A stretch of 64,000 nucleotides of DNA from Strongylocentrotus purpuratus (Eukaryota; Echinodermata; Echinoidea; Camarodonta; Strongylocentrotidae), in the NCBI RefSeq assembly GCF_000002235.5, contig NW_022145612.1, forward strand, positions 15,368,809 through 15,432,808. The letters are read 5' to 3'. How positions within the stretch are numbered: position 1 is the first letter of the stretch; every line of letters starts with the position of its first letter. Below, one piece after another: positions 1 through 11,153 of this stretch. The notes under the pieces are model-generated. The model was given only the letters and a program-made list of their open reading frames with translations, did not search any database and was not told where the DNA came from. The position numbers and the translations under genes were made by a program.

Positions 1-219
1 TTCTTGTATCAGCACAGGCCTCCCTTGGCTAGCAGTAGGACTGCTGTAGATTTCTACTGGGAAATGAAGTTTGCATGTATTCATATTCTATTTAGATAAT
101 AATGAGAAATGATAACTAATTTAATTATTGTACTCACAAACGATCTAACTATATACATGCATTCAGTGCGCAGTGCTTCAATACCCATTCAGACCTGTTT
201 TTATGAACCCGATGATAAA

Positions 220-299
220 ACTATTTCAGAAAACACCTTTTCCTCATTTTATACGTTCGTTAACGTGTCGAATGAGGAATAGGTGTTTTCTGAAATAGT
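220..299. repeat. 80-bp near-perfect hairpin (inverted repeat)
   Basis: Arms 220-248 and 271-299 are 29 bp each and complementary at 28 of 29 positions, with a 22-nt loop. The arms start with ACTATTTCAGAAAACACC. Arm and loop lengths are in the range of a short MITE remnant or of a hairpin-RNA precursor. No flanking direct repeat is visible, and nothing in the sequence shows transcription. Confidence 0.85.
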
Positions 300-3200
300 G
301 GACTCCAAATACCAAGTCACTAAGTGCCAAGCTAAACTGCACAAGTTCAACAGTCCAAACTCATGGCCGATGAATGAGACCCAGAGCTAGAGACGGCAAC
401 CCATGCGTTTGGCGCTGCGGTGGTGTGACCTCTCACACACCTTTCCCATTCATACCGTTAACTTTGAACTTCCTGTCCCTCTTTATTTGAAAAGCAGCAG
501 ATTTCTATTCAAGCGCGCTCAGTCAGCCCCCTTCTGCGTGCAACCTATTTCAAAAACTCCACAGGGGACAATAAAAGAGTCTAATAGCGGGTAGTTTGTA
601 CTCTGAAAAGAAAGAATCGGATTGCGATCTATCACATGGCTGAGATCTGGACCACGTGGTGGTGGAAGTAGGACGTTCGTCATATGAGTTCGAGCACGTG
701 GTGGGCAGCAGGAATATCTGACTGTTCATTACTGCTAGGTAGGCTTCGGACTACAGGTTATAAATTTGTGAAAAATATGAGTCATGAGTAATGTTATAGG
801 TAGGATAGGCCCTATTTAAGCAATATGCCTACTATCATGATAGATTTAAAAAAAATATTCTGAATATATGCTATCTGCAGACTTTGGTCTTTTTTCGATT
901 GACAAATGATTTATTAGGAAGGTATTCTTTTTGGAAATACATGTAAAAGTTCCTATGTCGCATTTATCTTTCTGTATCAGCGAAACATGTCCTGAGTTTA
1001 AATGCAGTCAGTTAGGATGTCAAACTGTAGGGCAACAATGACAGTAGTGCCATCATTATAGAACAACGATCAATAATTTATGGCGCGAATCACTATTGAA
1101 TCAAATCGGATGTCTGGATGTCTCAAACAAAAGGCTGTGGTATTTGATAATCGTCCTCTTAATACCACGTGGTCCGGCAAGCATGCCGAGCAGTGGACCG
1201 GAAATGGCATTGGTATCGTGGCGTGTCGATTGTTAATATCATGCACATATTTCGTGCTAAACTTATATTTGGGGGTGGAAATTTTCGAGTAAGGAATGTA
1301 TTCACAGAAATGACAATTCCTGCATGGATAATTATTTTGTGGGTGTTCTCTCCTTACCAATTGAGACTTTTGATCACCCATACCATTAGGTTGTTGCCCT
1401 CAATGATGTACTGTATCACGATCATGTGAAAGACCTTTCGCTGTTGTGAAAATGTGAATCAAAGACAATTTAAATATTTTTCCTGATTCAATTTTAGAAG
1501 GGATTCGAATCGGAAGACTTGCAAGTGATAGGAAATAAACCAAGGAATACCGGCCACCGCCCTCATTACCATGTATTTGCGTAAGGCTAGCTATTTCTAC
1601 TATAAAGCTGAAAAACAGAAGGTCGGATACAGGTGCCTTCACTTCCTTCCTAAAACCACGTGGTGGGAATCTCAGCTGACGATAGAGAGAAATATCCTCC
1701 GATCGATTGGTGAACTCTGCATGTCCTATACACATGCTTGAGACTGGCCGGCGTTTGTAATGATACAATGAAAAGAAAATGAAAATATGCTGGGGGCTAC
1801 TTAATGGATAACAACGTCATTATGCTGTCGATTATATAATAACGATTTCCAGTTGATAATCACTCCTTTACATGTCTTCGACCTTCCATGCTTTTAGGCC
1901 AATGACCAGAGAATGAACATAGGGCAACGACATAAAATTGAAATTCAATTTCAATAGAATCTGATGAGGGCATGCAGAGACACCAAGTCATTGAAATGTA
2001 CCGGACGTGCCAATCCACTAACATTTTGGGTTCTCATTCATATACATAGAAGAGGAAAATAATGTGCATGGTTACCATAAATGCCGTTACACAACAAAGA
2101 AGATTGATGGACATGCCTTGGTTAGATGATCTTTTCGATTAATCACTTTATCTATTGATACAATTTCATTTATTATTTAAAATCATTAGTTCTCTTTTGA
2201 TTGATGATTGTCGGAAGTTTGATCCACTTTGTAAAACAAAGTATGCCCCTAGTTTGCTACCCAGATCATCATTCCTATTCTTTGAAACGGATGCATTTTC
2301 AAAGCCAGTCGGATAACATTTATTTCATATACCAGCCAAAATAACCTCCCAAGGTTCTAAACCTATATGATTGCATTGGTTAGCTTCTCGCCGATTTATG
2401 GATTCTCAGTAAATTGACTTTAATATATCTAATTGTAATCACTAAGTACCCTCAGCTTTCTATTATGTCAAACGGGGTTCTCAAGGGCGAAAGAGCACTT
2501 GCCAACATTAATGGTATACCAGGTTAAAATCGTAAGCTAAAATTCATTATTTTATAGATAGCTTTTGTTATATAATAATTCTATTTTAGTTACTAATTAT
2601 GTGTGCAGGGTCAAGGAAAGGGCCTGAAAGTGTATACTTCAAAACTCGAAACTTCCTAAGCGTCTAAAATGTGACGGAAGTATTGATAACTGATCATGTG
2701 ATTCTTTAAAAAAAACTGCATTGTATAGGAAATATGGAGCTATGAAAGTGTTACAATGTTGAACCTTTGTGTCCCCATGACTGCTCTACTATACCTCGTT
2801 ATTAATATTAGTAAACGTAATAAATTGATTTCTTTAGTGCTTTATCATTTTGGTGAGCAACTATCAACCGTCATACTGTATGCATAAACTTGTCTATATC
2901 TGGTATTAGTAATACTGTTTTCTTCTATTTACTTATTAATAATGACTTGTTTATATGAAAAATAGATCAATGGTATATGGATAGGCCAGAAAAAAACGAA
3001 TCCTAATTATCATAGAGAGAGACATAATTATCAGTTAATTAAATAATTTCTTTTACAATTTATTCATAGAAAGAGTAAAGACAATGGAATCATTTCAGTT
3101 AGTTACACATGATCGCTTTCAATGATTTGTTTTAAACTTCCTGTTCACTTTTAATTATCCACTTTATAGTTCTACAAATAGTCTTCTAACCACTTTAGAC

Positions 3201-6190
3201 AACTGTTAGGGAGAGGGATTAAAGACGATCATTTTGGCCATTTTTAACTTGTGACTTTTCATTATTCACTTCTGATCCTCTTACGCTGCAGGCTCTTGGA
3301 GTAAAAAAAAAAATCGAGGACAGGTCTTGTTCTGTGTGGCTAGGCAACTAGAGAAAGAAGTCCTTCATAAGAGGGCGCAGTGTCCGGACAAAGACACCTG
3401 TTGATATCCAGTGCTATAGGGATAGGAGAAACAGACCTACCATAGTTCGCTTTATGACGTCAATGCTCCACCCAATATTTGCTTTCCATGTTGGCTCTCA
3501 CACAGTATACGTAGGTCCATGGTCTCACCCAGAATAGACACGCCAACCACCAACTGATTTCGGGATAAATATAGACCATATAGACAAGGGAAATCTTAGT
3601 AAGACACCCATCTTGGGCTCCCGTTAAAAGTGAAGCCATCTCCCTTTTCCAGGATTAGGAAAGACTAATTCTTTGTTCTCCGCCTCAACAAAAATTCGAA
3701 CAAGTTTCTCATTTTTTCCAAATCTTCATCGTACTCCACAAAGCCGCGGTTATTGATACAAGATGATAACTCTATTCTTAGCTGATTGTGTTTAAATATA
3801 GTTCAAGACAGTCATGGATACGTTACTCATTTATGAATGAGACGTAGTCTGAGAAATGACAAATTTTGAGTGACGTGAAAATGAACTCAAGTTCTCAGAC
3901 GCCCCGATGTTCAGCCACAATCTGTTTAAGGTCAGCTTTGTTCTAACTTCTACTTTTGCACTAAAAAATCACCAGAAACCATCGATTGACGTACTTATAT
4001 TATTTGATTAACCATCTCCTTTCGTCCTTACTGTCTTGTTTTATTTAGCCATCCGTGTGGATAGGGTAACACCTAGGGGAGGGGCTATGGGGCTCGATTT
4101 TACCAGTTTGGTGCCCTAATCTACCCCCATGCAATTTGACCAATCTCCCATTTCGAGAACTTTTGGAACCATTTCAACGGTCAGCGTTTAATCGTGGTGG
4201 TGAATAGCTTTAGAATAGATTTTCGAATCTGATTGGTCCTAATAAACTTTTCACCCTAAAGTTCTCAAAGCCCGTATAAAATTACGACGTAACTTATTAC
4301 AAGGCTCTAAAATAATTGCCCGGAAAAAAGAAGATGAATGAATTGTCCGAAATGGACGTAGATTATGCAAGACCAGTCAGTAGACGGTCTGATTGTGTTG
4401 AACCTCGAATGACCCCTATAAGTGGCTTGTGTAACGGACATTATAGACTAGTCTAAAATGTCAAGACTCCATACGTTGATTTTTTTAATTTCATAGGATT
4501 TTTGGCCCTCGAGGCACGAGTCCTTTATTCTCATTTTTTTAAAAATTCGATGTAACATTGTTTTTTCAGGCAAACATAGATAATGTCAGGTTTACTGACA
4601 CTAGTACAGGAAAAACATGAACAAGGATAGGACAAGCTGGAAGTCAGACTAGCATATTGCGACGAGGTGAGACCCTGGATTGTTACGTAATGCTCTTTTC
4701 TACTCGAAGTTATCGTTAGTTCATCGATATACGCCCAGTCAATGTCATCTTCAGATAACCAATTTTCCTGGTAATTTATCATTATTAGAATTGAACCCAT
4801 TGTGTAAATTGTGTAGGAGTAGATCTCCAACTCCTATATCAGCCAAGATTGGAGAGAAAATGCAACCCTATCATTATTATGCACCTTTTTATTTCAGACA
4901 ATTCAGGGGTTTGTTTGCAGTAACTTACAGAAGGAGGGCACAGTAAAGGAAAATTTGGAATGGGGTCGCTCCCTGTGTTACTCAGTGTTTGAGAAAGAAG
5001 TGCCCAGCTGATATCCAAAAGTGCGTTTGGGAATATAGGACGGGCTACTTACCTCTCCTACACTATGTAGTCAGCTCTGCACTGTTGCCATTAACTCTGC
5101 GCCGGTTACGAGTAAAATTCAACTGTTCCTGCCTCTAATAATAGAAGCACCGTTTGTGTCATTAATATAAAGTGCCCAAAATTATCTCTTTCCGGATTTT
5201 TTCATCTCTCAGCAGCAGCGGAATTATTACATTACGCGATGGAACACTGTGAAACGCCGGTGTAAACAAAACCTGGCTACCTAAAGATTAAAGGAATTAT
5301 TTGATAGTCTGTGTCTGTACCTTGGCCTTACAAACTTAGCCCGCCCTATAAAGGTTCACATAGTACTAGTAGGCTACTGTTGTGTCAAACATATTTCGTT
5401 CTCTCACTATTCGGGGAAAAAATCATTTGAATTTTACCATAATTATAATCTAGGGCTTGTTGTATTTTTGAAACAAGTCTACAACTACCTCACGTGTGAA
5501 GTCCAACTTTGATTATCACATACTAACGACTACCATTCGTCAACATATTTAGTTGTCCATTAGTTTCTTTTTTCAACTGCATCCAAAAAAGAATTTTAAA
5601 GACTGTTTTAAAAGAGAGATCTATCTTATCGTTCATCTGGGATTTTATAACGCCGTCATTGACGTTCTTGATGGCATACGTGGAATCTGTTAGGACCTCA
5701 AAGGGTGATCAAACCTTTAAGACAATTTGTATTTCGCTACGGCTGTTCGCCAGCCGAGTCGGTCCCGCCTCCACCTATCTCCCAAATCCAATCACCATTG
5801 ATCCTTTAATTACGGGCACGCGACGAAAGCGGGATCTGGCGAATTTGAGAGAATTTAGTTGAAGACTTCCGTTTGACGGAACCTTGGTAGATGGTGGAAA
5901 GTTTTAAGACGAACGGTGAGGGTTCACGGAGAGGGCAATATTGTGCACTTTGTCTAGCAAAATAGAGAGAGCCTTTGTTTTTAATTTGACGGTATACCAG
6001 TAATTCTTGCTCCGAAAGGAAGTCTGATTTGACTCAGCAGCCCTGGGGAGGAAAATTTCAGTCTGTATAGATGAACAACATTGCTTGGTAACATATTAAC
6101 CATCGACATTTTAGCAAACTGCCTTTTTGGACGCTAACATTGGTATATACGCATGCGGTGAATATTGTTTTGTTCAGTTGTAAAGTAATT
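300..6190. other. Non-coding stretch, no gene recognised
   Basis: Only short open frames (up to 122 codons) with no family resemblance occur here. Contents are AT-rich unique-looking DNA, the CACGTG-palindrome cluster at 651-1664, and a C/G-rich patch around 4,060-4,290. No terminal repeats, tRNA boxes or splice-linked frames were found by eye. Confidence 0.5.
651..1664. promoter_or_regulatory. Cluster of ACCACGTGGT E-box palindromes
   Basis: The 10-bp palindrome ACCACGTGGT occurs at 651-660, 1164-1173 and 1655-1664. A one-base variant, GCACGTGGT, lies near 694. CACGTG is the canonical core bound by bHLH-zipper factors of the Myc/Max/USF type. A given 10-mer is expected less than once in 64 kb, so three in 1 kb is unusual. 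A regulatory role is inference; the sites could also be shared by diverged copies of a repeat. Confidence 0.35.
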
Positions 6191-6194
6191 TCAG

Positions 6195-6821
6195 AATTTG
6201 ATCAACTTATTCAGAGAGATAAAAATAGACGTTAAGAAAATAGAGAAAGAGACAGAATTTAGAAACTTCATTAGACTGAGAGGAATGCAACTGTTTGAAT
6301 TACAAGTCAGAAACAGGTATGAGGAGCGAATGATGTCGTTGCTCGATTTGATGATGGGGGATGTTATCTCTATGACGACAAATGTTGACACAACACTCTC
6401 TTTAATACCTTTCATTCATTCATTCATTCATTCATTCATTCTTTACTTTCTCCCATCCCATCACCAACGTCACCATGACCACATATATTATAAGATATTG
6501 TCTTATTTCCAAAATATAACACACTTTTCTTTCAGTGGGAGGTTGACAGTTCCGTACATTGTGAGTGACGTCAACAAAAAGATTAATAATTTCGTTGGAC
6601 TGGACAATAAAGAATTATGTTCTGCAACTTCCGATAATCAGCATGGGTGGAACCTTCCGGCGCTCGGAACACGCGCCAAACATGCCAAAATCAATGCAAA
6701 AATCGATTGTTTGGGGAAACCATTTTTTCTTGCTCAACACCTTTTCTGTGATTTGCGTATTTCACAAGGTGTGTTTGAACAGAAAAACGTTAAAAAGGTT
6801 ATGAACTTTGAATTCAGATGA
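6195..6821 (+). CDS. Weak candidate gene: open frame with a possible in-frame intron
   Basis: A frame of about 207 codons is open here, long for DNA of this composition. It has no ATG at its left end; it begins just after a possible acceptor (TAATTTCAG, ending 6194), as an internal exon would. Inside it lie a fair donor (AACAG|GTATGAG, exon end 6316) and a good acceptor (TTTTCTTTCAG, ending 6535). Removing that 219-bp stretch keeps the frame and takes out the TTCA microsatellite and a histidine-rich segment. The remaining residues are not low complexity, but I recognise no domain or family, and the stop is at 6819-6821. The microsatellite helps keep the frame open, so this may still be chance. 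No function is proposed. Confidence 0.2.
   Translation, partial: NLINLFREIKIDVKKIEKETEFRNFIRLRGMQLFELQVRNRYEERMMSLLDLMMGDVISMTTNVDTTLSLIPFIHSFIHSFILYFLPSHHQRHHDHIYYKILSYFQNITHFSFSGRLTVPYIVSDVNKKINNFVGLDNKELCSATSDNQHGWNLPALGTRAKHAKINAKIDCLGKPFFLAQHLFCDLRISQGVFEQKNVKKVMNFEFR
6411..6441. repeat. (TTCA)n microsatellite
   Basis: About eight uninterrupted TTCA units. The tract lies in the possible intron of the weak candidate gene at 6195-6821. Confidence 0.95.
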
Positions 6822-6829
6822 TGAAATAA

Positions 6830-7995
6830 TTTGGCGGGCGAGTTTGTAGTTTATAAAATAGTAAATGAAATAAAGCAAATATAATATTTGTCATCATATT
6901 AAAAAAATGTATAAATGAAACGTTTACTTATATCGTTTGTGAGGTGCTGTAATTCAAAGTGATATAATGTGTCGTGACTGTGGCTGATTTAGGGAAGCAA
7001 ATTGGAATTATTCATACTAGTCCTGAATATTATCTGATAAACAGTGGATCATGACCCAACCCTGCGAGCACACCACACCCTAATAAAGCAGATCAAATTG
7101 GAATAACGATCGGGGGCTCTAGGGGAAAACAACTAAAGAAACTGATAATGGTATAAACAACCAATTTCTGTGGTGTTACTGTCAACGTAATATGTAAATT
7201 GTAAAATGGCGTCGAATGTATTCGCTGTGATAAACATTCAGACCTTTGAGTTCTAATGTGACGCTTGTAAGTAATTTTTTTTTTCACTTCATGTTCCCTT
7301 GCAATTAGTAAAATGCCAATCTTTAATACGTGTTTAAAACAAAATCACCCCTGTTTATGGTGTTGGTCATTGCATGCTGAGAAACGACTTTCATTAATTT
7401 TGTTTTTACTACCAAAACTGTTCACCAAGTTCAGTCTTCTAACACAAACAATATTATTTCTAAGATTAATGTTGACACTTTCATGAATAGGAAGGAGACA
7501 AAGATCTTTTGTGAATCATGTTTATGAAACCATTCTTATGTCAAATAGAAAGATAAAAAATATGAAAATCATCCCAAGCTTTCTTTATGAAAGAACAACA
7601 AATTTCCCATCCCATCGGGTTGTGTATTGATTTGTCCCTGCTATGACGTTCATACTAATAGTTATGCAATTGATTAAAATATTCTGATGTAATCAAGAGG
7701 CTCCGTAATACGTGTACGAAGAAGTGGCCTACTTTAGTACGATATTTTCTGAGGAAATGGTCAATTATGTGAACTTAAACCACACGACATAGTTTCTATA
7801 CTATATAGTATGTACGAGCAGAACAAAAAATTATAGCAGCAATATATAAATGCAGATGAAATTCAAAATGGAGAAATGGAGGTAAAGAAGAAATGGGGAC
7901 GAAAGGGAAGAACAAGAGCAATTGAGTAACATCAATAAAGAAAACAAAAAATCATCGTACATGCATGGGCAACAGCTCCTGGAGCGAAGTAAAAG
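6830..7995. other. Non-coding stretch, nothing recognised
   Basis: AT-rich DNA with only short open frames. No repeat ends, RNA gene boxes or splice-linked frames were seen. Confidence 0.5.
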
Positions 7996-8002
7996 TCAGG
8001 AT

Positions 8003-8533
8003 GAAAATGTTATCTCCCCCCCCCCCTCTCCATCTCCTCTATTCCACTCTCTTCTTCAACTCCTAAGCTGTATCGTTACATCTCGCTCAATGCCCCCTCC
8101 CCCTCTCTTCTCCCTTCAGTCTCTGTCTCCTCCTCGTTGTATTACCCTCTCTGTTGCTCCATCTATCTATCTTGCTCCATGTCTCGACCTTTCTCTTTCT
8201 CCATTCTGCCCCCCCCCCTTTCCTCTCATATTGTCTGTTTTGTTCTTGACCACGATTACACAGAGAGTTCAGTGGTCACGTCTCAGATCAAGGACCTTCA
8301 CATTTTTAGGTCTGCTCCACATGGAACCAGTGAAATAGTACGGATGTACATGTGTATTTCTTCCTCTCTCGCTGTTCTCACGAGGGCATTCAGAGTGCAC
8401 GGATAAAAACCGACCCACCCTTGGCCACATTCCTGCAATACAAAGAAATATTAAAATGAATGAAAACTCGATCAATAGAGCGGGATGAAGAGAGGGACAG
8501 AGAGTGACAGAGGGAGAAGGAGAGAAGGAGAGG

Positions 8534-8581
<48 letters not shown>

Positions 8582-8605
8582 TGTATGAGAGAGACAATCA
8601 TTATT
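8003..8605. repeat. CT-rich tract followed by a GA-rich tract
   Basis: 8,003-8,230 is pyrimidine-rich with C9-type runs. 8,470-8,605 is GA-rich, with (GAGA)n at 8,535-8,580. About 240 bp of ordinary sequence separates them. The open frames crossing both tracts (138 and 110 codons) encode Ser/Pro/Leu-rich strings and are products of the base composition. Confidence 0.8.
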
Positions 8606-11145
8606 ATGATGTATGGACGTCCTTCATCTATTGAATTATGACACGTTTTTCACCATGATTGGTATTCATCGAGGCGCGAACGAAAGTCGGACAGACTGCA
8701 TCCTGGGTTTGAACGTGACCGTAGTTATCTACAAAAAAATATGGGTTCAATTCATACAGGTAATCTTCTGAATGATAAAAGAGAGAGAGCAAGAAGTGGA
8801 AAAAAATACTAAAAATACGTCCAAAGTAGATCAGAGCACTTGCGGTGAACTGCAGGTTATTAATACGATTGACCTCGGGCACAAAATATTGTTTTTTCGC
8901 GGTGGTAGACAAATTCAACGATGACGATGATGATGCAGAATATTATTGGAGTTCATTTGACCATGCATATTGGGGCTGTGACCGAATGCCAGAGACAAAT
9001 AGATGATAGTCCCGACTCCTGATCTATATATATTTCGTGGTTTTGGGTGTGATGATTGTGATGTGTCTTCCTGTTCATAATTGTGGTAGATAATGGGTAA
9101 AGATAATCATGCACAATGATAAGCCATGAATAATTGTTTAACTTATCGCGCTGGTATACGGTGGTAGTTATGGCGTTGGGGGTGGTGGTGGCGGCGGTGG
9201 TTGTGATAATTTTTGCTATGACAAAAGGATGTTATAACTTTTTATAATCACTATGATAATTAAAAAAGATAATGACCAAGACTGATCTCTCTGAATGGTG
9301 ATGATAAAAATAAACCAATTCTGGAAAACAAATTTAGGATGTTGCTATTTTCATCACTTAAGGGCTATATGAAAACGAATTGAGGGATGATCAGATTATC
9401 TTTGGAACGAAATTCAGTCTATAAATGGTATGAATGAAGACAATGCAAGTGGAAAGGAATAGGGACATCCTATACGCCTATAATTATGATAATAACAATA
9501 CGACTATATCCTATGATAATGATAATAACAATACGTCTATATCCACGAAGGTCTATATGCACATACAAGACACAAATAGGTCTATGGTAAAATTTTTAAA
9601 AAATTTAAAAAAGACCTGTTTCATTCAGTCATATTAAATCAATAATAAATTATGTAGAGTGTCGTGGGAAAATGATACTGAGGGAGTTTCTACCACCATT
9701 TTTAATATTCGGGATGACCTTGAAATTCATACCTGAAACAGAACGAGATTAAAACTGGATGATGATTACACGATTATAGATAAGACGTGATTCCGTGTCA
9801 TGACAACCTCACTCCATATAGTTCATTCCGTTCTAGATCATCCTCCTATTTACCTTCTTCTCCTTGCCCAAACACAGAGCCAGATCGTATCTAAAATTAT
9901 ACCATATTGACAAGAAAAATACTCAAACCTTTAGACCGCTTCATGTCATTCATAATTTTCCGCCATGACAATTTTAGTTGTCACTGCCACGACTAGACAG
10001 CAGTCTGTTTACACCAACCATTCTCCCACCATACGGTCTGTGTCTATTGCGTGGGAGTCTGTTTTCATTTTTTTTTCTTTTTACTTGAATCAATTTTCTT
10101 TCTGCCTATGTCGCGAATTCTACCCCAAATCTGCAACGTCTGCTCACAGGGAGAGCGAAAAAGTCTGGTCTTATACAATCGCGTCTTTGAACTCTAGTTA
10201 TGTACTATACATGAGCTGAAGCAGCATTAAAGGCATTTTCAATACAGACCAACATAATTATTGTCCCTGTTCTCTCTCTTTTTTTCATCTGCAAAGGAAA
10301 AAATATAGTGTAATAAGATCTCTCTGCGTTGTCTTGTGATTACAAGTCAATATTTTTATATTTTATATCATAACTTTTTAGTGAAAGAAATCATCGTATC
10401 TCAATATTTGACTCAAAGTCGTATTTCCTTCTTTAATCACAACTTGCTTTAGTCATAGAAAAAAAATCTATATATTCCTGCAAATCATAATCATAATCAT
10501 AAGATTCCACCTAGTATTTTCCCTAAATGTATAAGGTTTCAAATTGGATATTTCAGTCAACATTTTCCGGTAAAAGCAATTGATGAATATCGTATTGATT
10601 AAGTATGCGATTTTACTTTCTCTGTGTCACCCAAGTATATAATCTAGCGGTAGAGAAATTCCAAAATGGATTCATATTCTATAATATAAGCATTGTGAAT
10701 GAAATACCCCAATAACTAAGCACATCCCCACAATCCGTTGTAGTTTTTTTTTCAAAATATACATAATTTTATGGACTTCCTAGAAATCATTGCCTGGTAT
10801 GTGCTTACTTGACACTATGTTACGGTGCACTATGAGGTGAGTGATAATCTAATGCCACCACAATGGTTCGCGAAAAAGCTTATCATAAAAAGCAAGGTCG
10901 TTTATTTAAATGAAATCCCCGTACAAAAAATGCGAAAAGCAATGTTTTCAATAACAAACTGAAATATTTTCTCACGCGATACTGCAATGAATGGAAAAGT
11001 ACGTGTCAGAGAATGGTCTAAAGCTCGTGCAGTTCAGATGAAGTTCAGTTAATCTTTTGGCAGGGCCTTCTGTTACAGGAAGGTCCTAGATCCTTACCGG
11101 TAGTCCAGGACTTCCGAACGGGAAAGACTAGTCGTTGGACCAGTG
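8606..11145. other. Non-coding stretch with a small tandem duplication
   Basis: No gene is recognised. A roughly 30-bp unit around 9,485-9,545 (core ATAACAATACG followed by CTATATCC) is present twice. A GGT/GGC patch lies near 9,175-9,205. The last 60 bp before the foldback element look unique. Confidence 0.5.
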
Positions 11146-11153
11146 ACCATACT

